DNA of 64,000 nt from Sequoia sempervirens (Eukaryota > Streptophyta > Pinopsida > Cupressales > Cupressaceae). Below the pieces are notes generated by a model that searched no databases, had not been told where the DNA came from, and saw nothing but the letters and a program-made list of their open reading frames with translations. The position numbers were made by a program, and so were the translations under genes. This document shows, in pieces, positions 11,319 through 23,471 of this stretch; the stretch's first letter is position 1; the number at the start of each line of letters is the position of its first letter. The stretch is from contig VDFB02047230.1 of NCBI GenBank assembly GCA_007258455.2, forward strand, positions 154,925,797 through 154,989,796. The letters are read 5' to 3'.

Positions 11319-12707
11319 TGTTGAGAAACGGTGCCTCAAATATACTAATGTTTAAGCCTCTAGATTGTCGAACAAATAGTTGAATATCGTTGGGAACAAG
11401 TCACTAGTCTGATCGAAATCTCGATGGAGGGTGTTGCATTAGTAGTAGGGAGAACTATTATCAGCATGATAGGGTGGTGTTGGGGGGAATTGTCAAAGAT
11501 TCTCCTTGATGCCTCGATAAGTTGTCTGTAACATTGTCGGTGAGAGTCGATCACCTCAGAGGGAGTTTCCTGAATGTCTCTTTGATACTCCGATGGAAGT
11601 TTGTCAAAGAGACATGGTGTGGTCGCCAAGACATTGGATTATGTCTCTTTGACATGCTGATAGAAGGCTGGAAGAACATTTTTGGTGGGACTTCAAGGTT
11701 TCTCCGAGACTTTAGTGCAAGTCTCTTTGATGGTCTGATGGAACAATGAGCGGTAATATTATGATTGGTGTGACATTGGGTGCTCAGAGAGACATGGTCT
11801 AGTGTCTCTTCAACACTTTGATGACTGAATAAAGTAGCGAACTGTATGCTTGTCATTGTGACGATGTGAGTTTGGCAAGAGAGTGGTCTCATGTCTCTTC
11901 GACACCTCGATAACTAAATTCTTGGCGGTTCCTATTGGTGTATGTTGAAAACTTGGTTGTATTACCTTTGTCGGAGTGACATCCTTTTTTGGTGGGAGAC
12001 AAGAGGATGTCTCATCGAAGTGGTGATACATTGCTCGCTTCACATATACGTTGTGAAGTGAATGGAGTGACGGTAATTTTAGAGTGATATAGGGTGGTCA
12101 GAGAGACATGGCTTGAAGTCTCTTTGATGACCCAATATGACTTCGATGGCACGAAGGTGACAATTAAGCTGCTCGTGGTTGTTCATTTGGTATTATGGTT
12201 TCCTAGAATGATTAAAAACTAAATGGGACTACCATAGTGTGTGGGGCTCGATTGGAGAGTCAAAGAGAGAGGGAAATAGAATAGGGTTATGCTGTTCGAT
12301 TCTCTCCATAATGGAGCAAGATGTAAACTCTATAAGGATTAGAGTCTAAATTGTATTTGTAACTATATTTTTTTGTTGAATAATACAATGATGATTTGGG
12401 CTTCTAGAATCTGGGGTTTTTTTTACCCGGAAGGTTTTTCCCCACGTAAAATCTATGTGTTCCTATTGTTTGTTTCATATTTCATGTTTGTTGATTCTGG
12501 TTGTTGAATCTATTTAATGGTGTTGTTTGGAACTAGTTTAATTAGCATTAATTTTTCTCTAAGGTTCAATGTGGGAAATGAACTATGTTTGATTCTGCTT
12601 TACAGCATAGTATTTCATGTCTTTGAGGCAATATGATGAAATTAAAGTTACCGAAGGCACTACTATTCTCAGATGCTCTTTCTAAGATGAATCGACATTT
12701 CCATACA
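11319..12707 (+). mobile_element. Probable 5' LTR of a Copia-type element
   Basis: It begins TGTTGAGAAACGG and ends ATACA two bases before a primer site at 12710. The first ~900 bp carry a degenerate tandem motif (GTCTCTTTGAY with CGATGG variants, roughly every 90-100 bp). Near the end is GGTTTTTCCCCACGTAAAAT, a stretch typical of R regions in plant Copia LTRs, and an AATAATACAATG polyadenylation-like site at ~12380. No second LTR was found downstream, so the element is truncated. The start is the less certain end. Confidence 0.5.
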
Positions 12708-12709
12708 AG

Positions 12710-12722
12710 TGGTATTAGATCC
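12710..12722 (+). promoter_or_regulatory. Primer binding site, tRNA-iMet-like
   Basis: TGGTATTAGATCC closely resembles the TGGTATCAGAGC primer site complementary to initiator tRNA-Met used by most plant Copia elements. It follows the LTR end after AG. Confidence 0.6.
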
Positions 12723-14260
12723 TTCTTTTAGGATTTGTTTTTTTCTTGCATGTGCAAGTTTGTGAGTTGCATGTACTTGCATGTGTGTTGCATGTACTTG
12801 CATGGAATCGCATGTGGCTTTCATGTGCTTGCATGTTGATGTATGTAAGAATTCCTAGTGTTTCTAGTTCTGGGTATTCCTTCTATGAATATTTCTTTGT
12901 ATGGCAGGCTTGAGGAAATCTAAAGAAATCGACTGATGGATTGATCCTTTGGTGAGCTGAAATTCTTGCTCTCTTTTTTGAGTTTCATGGGACAACACGC
13001 AACATGGAGGATGGTGAATATGGAGAAACTGGAGCTAGTCATACTAGAATGTTGATTAGAGGTTTTTAGAGGTGTTATATCCATAGTTTCTTGTTTTGGA
13101 TCATAGTGCAGAGAAAGTTGTGTTCACCAGTGTGTGAACTATGAAAGCAGTGTTGTCTGGGAGATATGATTTTTCTCCACATTTCTCTAAAATTTGGTTT
13201 CTAGTCTTGCAGATCTTAGGGTGTGATTATATTTCTCATATCTATCTTCAATCTGATTTGTTTGTGATTTGGTGCTCTACAAGGATGGTTTCATGAGTTA
13301 TAGTGTGTGGAAGGTTAACTGGGTGTACTGGATGCGTATATTCTTCAGTAGAAAGTTGTTGTGAAGGATTTTGTAGATTTTAGGGTGTTGATTGAATACT
13401 CTAGATTGTGTTAAAGTGATGTATGTTTTTTGCAAGTCATATTTGGATCAAAGGAAACATGTACTTAAATATTTAACAATGTTTACATAGGTTCAATCGA
13501 TAATGGGTGTTTACACTAATTGCGAATTTGCTTCAATGTTTGTGGAAGCATGGTGTGGCGTGTATACATGGATTTATGTTTGAGTTAAGGTGTGATGTGG
13601 TATGCCTTCATTCCTTTCCATCATGGGAATTTTTTGGTTCTGACCTAATTTGAATTTGCATGGTTGAGGTGCATAGTTGACCTTGGAGAATGTTTTCAAG
13701 GTTGAGGATGGTATAAATAAGTGATGAACTGATGAAGGATGTGTGTGTGAAGTGTGTGTGTGTGATGCAAAGTGTAAAGTTGTGAAGTGTGAAAGTGCAA
13801 CATGAAGTGTGAGCTTTAATGTGTTAGACTACTGGAAGCAATGAGCAGAACGTGTCTACATTCTTCAGAGAGATTGTGAATGTATTGGTGATGTTGTGGT
13901 GCATATTTTCTATTTCTTTGAGATGGATTTATCATTGTAACAATCTTCTTTCTTATTTTTTGTAATTTGGCAATGATCCCTTTGGTAGTGAACCTATTAT
14001 ATTCGGTATCATAATTACTTTATATTGTGGGCTAATCCTCACCATGGCTTTTCCCTTATTGGGTTTTCCATGTAAATCCAATGTTCTGTTGTGTATGGTG
14101 TTGTTGTGTTTTAGTTTATGTTATTTGCTTCCATGATAAAATCACTTTAATAGATTAAAGGCTAATAAGGTTAATGTGGATCTGAATGTTAGTGATGGTT
14201 TTTATGTTTTAATGAACAAATGATTCACCCCCCCTCTCATTTGTCTTGTTCATTCAACAA
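12723..14260 (+). mobile_element. Noncoding internal remnant and a second Copia-like LTR end
   Basis: At 12745-12845 a GCATGTACTTGCATGTG motif is repeated about five times. I see no gag or pol beyond it. From ~13980 the text CTTTTCCCTTATTGGGTTTT, then CCATGTAAATCC, then GATTCACCCCCCCTCTCATT looks like the R-U5 end of a different Copia LTR, ending near 14260. The boundary between the two remnants is not resolved. Confidence 0.35.
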
Positions 14261-15270
14261 AAACATGGAAAGAATTGAGTGACTTATTTTTGACAAATTT
14301 TCATTCACCTAATGTATGAATAAAAAACATAAATAAAATATGGAGGATGGAAAAATTGAGGAATTAGCAAAATATGATGAAAAATGACTTAAAAGTGTGG
14401 TTAGAAAACTAGAATAAACCTTCATATTTTAGTGCTTATCCCTCACATTATAGTAGAAGCAGATGAAAATATTTCCTCTTCATATAAGGATGGTAGACAT
14501 GATCACCATAATACAATCCTAGTCAAAGATATATGAGAATAATTAAGTAGGAAATGATGAAATTGATTTCATTTCAAATTAGAGTTGGAAAATGAAATCT
14601 ATTTGGCTACATGTGTGAGGGAATGTAGGAATAATTATAGGGGATAAGAATGAGGAAGTGAAGGAATTGGAGTTTGATGTGGTGGATTGGGAATTGGAAG
14701 AGGAGTGGGAATATTTCAATGGTGAGATGTGTGGAGGAAAGTTATGAGGAGAAGATTTTTTTTTTGGGGGGGGGGTTGGAAGTTATGAGGAGAGTGAACA
14801 AAAGGCTCTCTCTCAAAGGATGAAGATGAAGATTGAGACGAGGAAGGAGATGAGTGAACAACTAGCATTGCATTATTGATATTTCTTGAACTAGTGGTAA
14901 ATTTCTAAGGTTAGGGTTATCAATTGGGACATTGAGAATAGGAGGTGGAATATTTTCATGTTTTGATAAGAATGTGGCTAGGGTTGTGAGGTTAATGGTA
15001 GGATAGTAGAGGGAATGACAATAGTGGTAGGAGATAATCAAGCAACATAAGTGAAGGGTAAGGGTTGAAAGGGTGGAAAATAGGGGAAAGATGTAAAGTA
15101 ATTGCTTAAAGGGACATGATTATATTTAAAATGAGGAATGGAGAGAGACATAAATGGTATGAGTGTGGGTTAGATGAGAAGGACTAGGCATAAAAATTTA
15201 GGTTTAGGAATATTGAGTGGTAGGTAAAAGAAAAGAGGTTGGCTAGAAAAGAGGGATAAAAGTAGTAGAA
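14261..15270. other. Purine-rich unassigned stretch
   Basis: The + strand is strongly rich in A and G (GGAAGAGGAGTGGGAAT-like text), with a T8-G11 run at ~14757-14775. A TATAAAAGGAGATG box stands at ~15279 and could be an LTR promoter on the + strand. I see no ORF with family resemblance. Confidence 0.3.
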
Positions 15271-15299
15271 TTAGACTATAAAAGGAGATGAATGTGGAT

Positions 15300-16435
15300 A
15301 ATATTTCCTCTACCTTGTAATATCTCTAGCTCCCCAAGATGTGTGATGATGATATTGTAAGTGTGAAATGTGGGAGAGTTAGAAAATCAATAGTAAGACA
15401 CACAAACATCAATGAGATGTATTATAGTAAAGATTTGAATCAATAAAACTACTCTATTTGTAGCAAAACAAATCTCTTAAAATGTTCCATTGTTCTCTAT
15501 TCTCAAGGATTCATTAAATCATTTCGATCTCAGATTTATATGTGCACTATGATTGTTAGAATGACAACTTGAGAAATGAGATGTTGTTCAAAATGCAAGA
15601 AATCTAAGTTCCTACATGAAACTATGTGATAAAATCCATGATACTATGATAATGGTGATATTGACAAATGGATAATGATGTTGCATAAAAAGCTAAAATT
15701 ATTATGCATATGCTCAAATAATAACTATTGATATGATAAACTAAAATGCAATTACAAACTAAGACATGATTCTAAGTTAAAATGATAAAACCATGCAACT
15801 TGCTAAATGCTAAATGATCAAATTCTAAATGTTCCAATGCTCCAAAGTTATTCCTGCATAATAAGTTTTCTAAAAGATGTGATTATAAATGTTGTAGTAA
15901 AGGGTTGTATTTATAAGATTTTCAAAGCATCTTGTGATCTAGCAATGATCGACAGTCCAAATTCAAACATGAGGGATGAACGGTGGAGATGGAAGAATCA
16001 AGGAGGATGTTCCCTTGACCAAGGGAAACATGCCAAATGGATGAAGGAATAAAGTGTGTGAGAAATAAGCCATGTGTTAAAATTTTGTTGAAGATAATTG
16101 GTTTAAAATAATGCAATTAAATGTTAGTCATTTTTAATTACATGTTACATTTGATGACATAGCCAACAAGTGTTGTAGACATGTGACTAAATTTGAATTC
16201 AAAATTATTCAAACTTAGTGAGAATATATTTAATTAAATAAAAAAAAACTATAATCATTTGTTTATTTAATTAAATTTAGAAGAATGTGGTTTAGGATGA
16301 AGAATTTTAGAAAAGTGTGAACTATATAAATAAATTGAGAATTTATTTATAAGTAGATGAATTAAAGGAGTTTATTAATTAAATAGCTAGTATTTAATTA
16401 ATTAATTGTCTTGACTGATTTTAGGTGTATATACA
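15300..16435 (-). mobile_element. 3' LTR of minus-strand Tat element B (left end uncertain)
   Basis: On the minus strand it starts TGTATATACACC right after the polypurine tract at 16436-16452. The first 300 bp hold palindromic TTAATTAAATA motifs like the LTR at 2514. The far end was not located and could lie anywhere between ~15250 and ~15700. Confidence 0.5.
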
Positions 16436-16452
16436 TTTTTCCCCTCTTTGAA
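16436..16452 (-). promoter_or_regulatory. Polypurine tract of Tat element B
   Basis: Minus strand AAAGAGGGGAAAAA directly before TGTATATACACC. It matches the tract at 2496-2513 almost exactly, showing that the two PMD-bearing elements are the same family in opposite orientations. Confidence 0.7.
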
Positions 16453-17014
16453 GTAATGTGTTTACACATTGCTTCAAAGAAAATTTTGTTGTTGATGTCG
16501 ACAAAAAAAAAAAATTGATGCCCTAGACACTGATTTTTAGGTGATGACGGATATATGCCCCCTCGGGAGATAAATCGATGATTTTTTTATTTTTTTGGAT
16601 TTTTTGAAAAATTTGATGATTTTTTGATGATTTGATGAAGATCTCAAAATTTTATGATTTAGAAACGATTTATCTCCCAAAAAATGATGTATAATCCAAT
16701 AGGTGATGAAATTGATGAATTTTCCCCTTTTGAAAATAAAATAAAACAACCCCATAAAAATGATTTTAGAAAGAGTGATTAGAATCTCATTTGAGCATTT
16801 GCATTTTGAAAAATTTGAGAGTGAGTGAGTGATTTGTGAAAATTTGGCAAAATGGTGATCCCTTACCACATGCATCGGTTCAAGCCGGTCAAGCATCACA
16901 ACCGCCTGGCAGCATACGGACCTTTGGTATGTACCCCAAAAACCTCTTGTAATTTGTGCATTTCATTTTTGGCATGTTTTTCACATCTTAATTTGGATTT
17001 GATTAGTTTAGTGC

Positions 17015-17350
17015 ATTGAAAACCTGACGTAGCGCATAGAACAACTGTTCTAGTGCATCAAAAACTTTATCCCATTGGATTAGAATTTTAGCAGATAGGA
17101 TAAATGGATTAGCACATAGGTTCTTGTAGCGCATAGGTAACTTGAAGTAGTGCATTGAGTGATTGAAGTAGAGCATAGAATCCTTTAGCACGTAGGTGAA
17201 TTAATTTAGCGCGTTGATGATATGATGTAGCGCATAGGATGAATCAGTGCATTGGGACCTTGTTCCGGTGCATATGTGAAATTGTATGGCACATATGATA
17301 GTTCAGTGCATAGAAACTCTATTCTAGCGCATAGAGTTTTTCAGCACATA
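17015..17350 (+). repeat. Short tandem array with core AGCGCATAG, copy B
   Basis: TAGCGCATAGAA and close variants recur about every 25-30 bp, roughly ten times. It is the counterpart of 1620-2000 and lies upstream of PMD ORF B. Confidence 0.8.
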
Positions 17351-17479
17351 AAAAGACTATTTTAGTACATTGGAGAAATTTTAGACCAGATTGATGATTT
17401 TCTTGATTAGAATCCTTGAGTTCGATGATGTTTGATCACTTTAGCCTTTGATTTGATGATGATTGATGATGTTGATAGA

Positions 17480-17700
17480 TTAGATGTCCATTGATCTCAT
17501 GATAGGTGAAATTCAATGATAGGATGATGATAATTGAGCTCATGATAGGCGAGGATCAATTATAGTTTGATTGATTAACCTCATGATAGGCGAGGATCAA
17601 TGATAGGTTGATTGATTGATTAACCTCATGATAGGCGAGATCGAATTGATGGATAAACCTCATGATAGGTGAGGTTGATTGATAGATTGATGCTCACAAG
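17480..17700 (+). repeat. Five ~45 bp tandem units CTCATGATAGGCGAG
   Basis: The motif CTCATGATAGGCGAGGATCA or a close variant begins near 17495, 17534, 17582, 17626 and 17672, with TTGATTGATTAAC spacers. It lies between the AGCGC array and the PMD ORF. Confidence 0.85.
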
Positions 17701-17839
17701 ATTTGATCAAAGTCTCACTAAAGCTGATTAGATTGATAAGCTAATTGATTTTGATTGATTGATTGTCTGGTTGATGTCAATTGATTTATTGGCTGATTTG
17801 TGATTTTTGTGATGATAGGAGCCTTTGACGAGTCTACAA

Positions 17840-19766
17840 ATTAGAGAGTAGTTCCCTAGGATGTGGGATTTGATGCCCCACCTAACGCAGCCTGAGGTAG
17901 CAGTTATCACACGATGTAGATTGTCATCCCTGATTGATATGCCCCAGATTAGGATTAGCAAGGGCTTATTGATAGCTTTAACAGAGAGGTGGCACAACTA
18001 GCATAACACCTTTAATTTTCCCACTAATGAAATCATAGTTACTCCAAAGGACTTATATTAGATTCTGTGGATACCCATGGTTGGAGAGCTTGTCCTATAT
18101 AATTCTTAGGAGCAAGGCGGGATTGATGCACTGCGCAAAGTATTCAAGGATGATTAGATATGTAGTTATGAGATTCCTTGGAGGGATATGGTTGATTCTT
18201 ATGCCACATTATCATCTGTTCTAGCTGGATTCATTGTAGAGTTCCTTTGTCCTGACCGCATGTCAAAGGGATTCTCGGTTGGATGGGGTCGGATTCTAGA
18301 GAGCATGATTGCTCAGGGCACTAGATATGCATGGGGATGTTGCATGTTCACACATTTGTACCATTATTTACACAAGGTGATCTATCTTTGTGGGGCTATT
18401 TTATTAGTTGGGGTTACATTTCTTTAGGTCTGGGCCTAGAAGCATATAATAGTCACCTGACCAGTTGGAGACAGACAACAACCTGCCATGAGACTGTATG
18501 TACATATTTATGCTGATCAAGTTGCTCAGCCTAGGCTGGGAAAACTGGAGTACTAGAGGAGTACATTGGATGATCTCGAGTGTATGGAATGGTAGCCCTA
18601 TCTGGATTGTGAGTAGTGGTCAGAAGATGATACCAAGATGCCTTATCTATGCCAGTCGATGTACCTGATTGGGCAGACCCAATTTATCATTGAGAGATTC
18701 TTGCTACTAAGGGTACTGATGCAATATGGCAGAGTGCAAGGGATGCCCCAGGGCATGGCCCATTATGCAGAGCGATGGATGGATGCTACATAGTGGGGAC
18801 CTATGTTTTCATATGATGCAGCCATGTAGCATTTCCAAGGATTGTAGGTCATCATTTTGGAGGTGCATCCAAAGATCATCAAGGTATCAATATCACAGGA
18901 GTATGCACAATACCTATTCTTACATCCATTCCCACGGATCACCATCTTGAACAAGCCAGTGCCATTACTAGAGGAGGAGGGGAGGGAAATAGGTCATGGA
19001 TGCAGGTAGAGGAGAGAGGAGGAGGAGGAGGAGGAGGAGGAGGATAACAGTGATGACAGGGATGGTGATGGAGATGGAGGTGGCGGGGATGATGATGGGG
19101 GTGATGGGGGAGGAGATGAGGGTGGAGGAGGACTAGGGCCAGATGTTAGAGAGATGAGAGTGCCTCACAAGAGGTGACATGTGGAGATTCGACTACCCTT
19201 GCTACATCAACAGACACAAATCACTGCCTTACAGGTACAAGTTGAGACATTGTAGGGTCAGCTTGAGTAGGTTCAGGCTTTACTAGTGTAGGCCCAGGGG
19301 TAGATTATTGTACTAACAGCAGAGATACTGCTAGATAGTAGATACAATAGGTACATGCCTAGTTTGCATAGGTCTATGCCTAGAGTTAGGCACAGGGATA
19401 GATGTAGGGGAAGATTGTTATGCTGACTATTGAGAGGGATACTCTAAGACGGTGGGTTGATCAGGCTAAGGGCACCATTGAGAGGCTATAGTAGGCTGCA
19501 GCGGTTACCAGTGCATCAAATTATTTTAGAGAGATTCAGTGTACCACATAGGAGGTAGAGTTTTACATATTGAGATATCATGATGTAGTTCCTCCAGAGT
19601 GGCGGGAGAGCTATGCACAGTCGCAGTTAGGTAGGTCCCAGTCTCGGACCACTAGTAGGGGTGTTACATAGCCACTTCTGAGGGATCAAAGAGATCCTGG
19701 TGCAAGTCCATCTGGAGGGGGAGGGACTAGTCCTATGATGCTAGCACCGTTTAGGGGGAGCATGAC
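17840..19766 (+). pseudogene. Plant mobile domain ORF, copy B, antisense ORF of minus-strand Tat element
   Basis: Read through its stops, one + strand frame spans ~640 codons. The first ~290 codons are PMD: LIALTERWHN, NEIIVTPKDLY, a G-R-I-L core with KGFSVGWGRILESMIAQGTR, YAWGCCMFTHLYHYLHKVIY, and PRLGKLEY. Then come MYLIGQTQFIIERFLLLRVL and YGRVQGMPQGMAHYAERW. These are followed by an acidic run of nine Glu, an Asp/Gly-rich stretch (~18970-19130), a Gln-rich probable coiled coil (19200-19540) and a Ser/Gly-rich tail ending GGGGTSPMMLAPFRGSMT. About twenty in-frame stops are nearly all TAG. Several sit where copy A has Trp or Gln, for example LEY-stop-R against LEYWR. The protein is dead here. 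Confidence 0.8.
18970..19135 (+). repeat. GAG/GGA-rich simple repeat coding an acidic-glycine linker
   Basis: A (GAG)n-like run is followed by GATGGTGATGGAGATGGAGG-type text. In frame it gives nine Glu, then Asp and Gly repeats. It is inside PMD ORF B. Confidence 0.85.
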
Positions 19767-19769
19767 ATA

Positions 19770-20660
19770 GCTTTGATTTATGATTTTTTGATGTATTTTG
19801 GACATGTATACACTGATGTATTTGAGACATTGATGATGTACCTCTTGATTCAATTGATACATTATGATATATTGCCAGTTTTGATATTGATGTGTCTCTT
19901 TATATATTTGGATATCCTTGTACATTTAACATCATTTTGAGTTACATATGACATGTGGTGATGATGATGATTGATATATGTGCCTATGATGTTTATATGA
20001 TCATGATCATGATGATTATGATAGATGCATTTAATTTCTATTATATATGCTATGTGATGTTCTATATGATGATGATATGATATGCTATGATGCAAATGAT
20101 GATGCAACCGATGTGTTATGATTCTATGATGCTTTATGAATGATATATGAAATGATCACATGATGATGTATAGTTTTTTGTGTTTATGATGTTTATATGA
20201 TGATGATCATGGTGATTATGTGATTATGTAATGATGACACTAATGTAATGATGATTATGTGATATATGTAATGATGATATGATAATGCATGATTGATGAT
20301 TTGATATGCTTAATGGATGATGTTTTATGCTATGTGAGATGGATTTAATTATGCAAATGATGTATTTTATGTGATGATGGTGCTGATCCAGTTAGTACTT
20401 TTTTAGTCTTGGATTTGAGCAATAAAAAAATCATCTTCACTACTAGTTTTAGATGTTCATAACAATGGCATTATGTTTTTACCAATCATGTTCTTCAACA
20501 ACTTTTTCTTCTTGGAAATCTTACTCTACTAGAAATATTTTTCAATCATCTTAATGGACCAATTTCTTAATCCATAAATAATTGATGAAATGATTTGGAT
20601 CATGTAAGTGAGATGGAATGCACTTATTTTTGTGTTTTCTGATGCAAATATTATGATGTG
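19770..20660. other. ATG-rich spacer of Tat element B, left part
   Basis: Low-complexity ATGATGATATGA text without a supported ORF. It continues beyond the nested Gypsy insertion at 32509-33735 and links the antisense PMD ORF to the integrase end of the minus-strand pol. Confidence 0.5.
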
Positions 20661-20665
20661 ATGCC
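20661..20665. repeat. Target site duplication, left copy (ATGCC)
   Basis: ATGCC directly precedes the TG of the 5' LTR; the same five bases follow the CA of the 3' LTR at 32504-32508. Confidence 0.9.
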
Positions 20666-20759
20666 TGTTACCTTATTTTCACCTGTGCGCTCAATCAGGC
20701 AGGGGTCTATCTTTTCAAGTATTCATGATGGCCAAATGGATTAACTTTTGCATCAAGGT

Positions 20760-22040
20760 CACTAAGACATTTCAGTCGCTATGAGTTTCCATCTCTCTCC
20801 GCTTGGGATGTCTTGCCAACAGTTGTTCACAAGGTTGGCGTCGGGGAAAGAATTTGCGCTTAGGGAGATTAACTGCCGATAGATGGTGGTCTTGGTGAAA
20901 GGTTGTGCCTTTGGTGCAGTGTCTCACCAATGGGGTGAGGTCTCACCGAAGTGGAATGATCTTGGTGTAACCTCTCACCGACTGAAGGTGGTCTCCCCGA
21001 AATGGTCTAAGCTCACCGAAAGATGAAGGGTTTGGCATGATGTCTTGCCGACCCAAGGAAGTATGGCCGATAAATGGAACTCTCGGCGTAATGTTTTGAG
21101 CTCAGGGAGATGTCTCACCAATCAGATGAAGTCTTGCCGAAAGGCTGTGGCTTCGGCATAACGTCTCCCCAAAAGCTGGTGGTCTCACCAACGAAGGGTG
21201 CTCTCACTATAATGTCTCACCAATGGGGTGAGGTCTCACCAAAAGGGTTAGCGTCGGTGCAACCTCTTGCCGACAGAAGGTGGTCTCCCCGAAATGGTCC
21301 GAGCTTGCTGAAAGATGAAGGGTTTGACATGATGTCTCGCCGAATGATCGTGGTCTTGCCAAAACGGCCGGTGTCGGGGTGATGTCTGGCCGACTTGAGC
21401 GAGTCTCGCCGAAGGGTTGTCCCTTTAGTGTAGTGTTTTGTGTTCGGGGTGAGGTCTCGCCGATAGGGTGGAGTCTCACCAAAATGATCAGAGCTCGCCA
21501 AAAGAAGGTGTCACCGGGGAGAAGTCTCGCTGACTGCTGGAGGTCTCGGCAAAACATAGGGTCCTCAGAGTAATGATTCTCGTCGAAAGGGATTTCCTTC
21601 GGTAGGAAGTCTAGCCGAATGATCATGGTCTCATCGATAGAGGGGGATTCAATATGATATTTGGCCAACAAGCAATTGTCTCAACGATAGAAGGGGACGG
21701 CTGTATAATGATGGGGGATCGCTATGAGGTCTTGCCAACAAGCAAGGGTCTTGCCAATAGCAATGGGTCTATGGTGGACTTCAACGATACCTCTTGCTAA
21801 AGGTGGTAGTCTGGCCAAATGATAAGAGACATCGGTATGACTCTTGCCACCTGCTATGACCTCCTGCCAACTGAATGATGTCTTGCTGAATGTGGATGTT
21901 TTTCCAATGGAGGAACACATCGATATGACCCTTAAGAACTCGCTATGATGTCTAGCCGATAGCAATAGTCTTGCCAATGATCTTGGGATATCGATATGAC
22001 CCTTCCCGCTCGGTATGACCTCTTGCCAACAATTCTAGGC
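20760..22040 (+). repeat. GTCTCGCCGA subrepeats in U3 (5' LTR)
   Basis: Dozens of variants of GTCTCGCCGA, GTCTCACCAA and similar are spaced ~20-45 bp apart. A higher-order duplication of about 290 bp is visible: the block starting TGTCTCACCAATGGGGTGAG occurs at ~20920 and again at ~21212. It is GC-richer than the surroundings. Apparent ORFs here (such as minus 21207-21671) are by-products of the repeat. Confidence 0.85.
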
Positions 22041-22696
22041 TATGCCAATTGCGGTTGTGAAGTATAATCACATTGGGGACACAAGGCTAGTGTCTCAACA
22101 ACATGCGATTCTATTTGAGTAGCCTTTGACTACCTAGAAAGCCTAAGTGGCATGTGTTCAACCAATCAGAGAAAGCCGAGGGCAAACCATTGATTGTTTG
22201 ACTGATATGATCACCCTATGGAAGATCAACAAAATGCGAGCAGTATGGATCTTATCTATGATCAAAGGATGATGGATCGAGTCAGTGTCCAGTGGTGTCA
22301 TTTGTGAATAAACCTAACAAGGGAGGTCAAATGCTGCTTCTTGAAGATGATCAACTTGCAAAAAGATCTTGAGCAGGAAAAAGGTAGAAAGGAAAAAACC
22401 TCAATTCACAAGGATAGCTGAGGTGTCTACTGGTGAGGGGTAGATTGAAATTATGATTATCAGAACAACCACATTCAAGGTGGCTTTGATGGAGGTTTGA
22501 CATGGAAATGGGGGCCAAAAGTTAATGCGATTGTTGTAAAAGAATAAAAAGGCCATCCCGGGAGCGATCCTTCACCAACATGGACACGGGGATGCACATT
22601 TAATGTAGCATTAACTATATTCCAAAAGATCTGAGGGCCGACGTGTTCAGCAACCGATTCATTTTTGTAAGCCCTAGGGCAGGGGCCGACACTTTT

Positions 22697-22710
22697 TAGT
22701 ATATATGGCA
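22697..22710 (+). promoter_or_regulatory. TATA box of the Gypsy LTR
   Basis: TAGTATATATGGCA stands about 610 bp before the LTR end, matched at ~31877 in the 3' LTR. Transcription probably starts ~30 bp downstream. Confidence 0.6.
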
Positions 22711-23327
22711 TTTTTTGCCTCTTTGTAAAGGGGTTCTAATTATGCATTTTGGAGAGTTAGCGATTTTTCTTAAAACCTTTCTCAGTTGATGTATGCTTTG
22801 TAACTCATTTGGATTTTGGAATATGAAATACAAAGATTACCTTGGAAACTAGTGTTGGTATTCATACTACTTTTAATTTTGTCTTTTAGATTATGCAAGT
22901 TTTGAACTGTGCTTTTTCTAAGTTTGCATTTGAACTTTAAAGTTGTGAAATTCATCTTTCCCTCTTAAAATATATATGCAGATTAAGCCTTTTCATGAAT
23001 GATGCATAAGTTCACAAAGTTTATGTTGAGTAGATGAAATAACTATCATTAGTTTTCTAGTGTATGTTCATCTTGTTTTATTTCATGATTCCTGTCAGTT
23101 CGGTGTATCACCATAGGGATTAGTTTCTACCATTCATGTTTTTCTTTAGCAACCTTCTCCCTTTACTTTACAAAATCAGTAGTATAGGTGATATGGCCCA
23201 AGGAAGCCGACCTTTTTCCAAAGGTATGATCTTATCTAAGTTTTATACTTTTAAGGTCATTCCCATGTTACACTAGATTGTTGAATTTTACATTCAAGAG
23301 GGTGCAAAATCCAAGTGTTAACAATTT

Positions 23328-23345
23328 TGGCATGCCCGGTGGGAC
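23328..23345 (+). promoter_or_regulatory. Primer binding site of the Gypsy element
   Basis: TGGCATGCCCGGTGGGAC begins four bases after the LTR end and opens with TGG, complementary to a tRNA CCA tail. I cannot name the tRNA without a search. Confidence 0.65.
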
Positions 23346-23471
23346 AAGTTCCACATTATATTGTTGGTTTGGTATGCAACTAGCAAGTTTCAAACTTTGC
23401 AAAAGCTATTTTAGCATACTTGGTGACTTCATAAAGAGAAAGAACTTCAGAATCAGTGTATTTTATAGTTT

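Larger units (their letters stand above)
20666..23323 (+). repeat. 5' LTR of the 11.84 kb Gypsy element
   Basis: 2658 bp, TGTTACC to GTTAACA. U3 contains ~1.2 kb of degenerate GTCTCGCCGA subrepeats. The TATA box is at ~22697. U5 ends just before the primer site. It is matched along its whole length by 29848-32503. Confidence 0.93.

Noticed and set aside
11551..11892. A 113-codon minus-strand ORF in the Copia LTR
   Set aside because: It lies in degenerate GTCTC repeats of an LTR, overlaps other chance ORFs and shows no domain.
21207..21671. A 154-codon minus-strand ORF inside the 5' LTR
   Set aside because: It is generated by the GTCTCGCCGA tandem motif, which happens to lack stops in one frame; the matching place in the 3' LTR is broken, and no family is recognisable.
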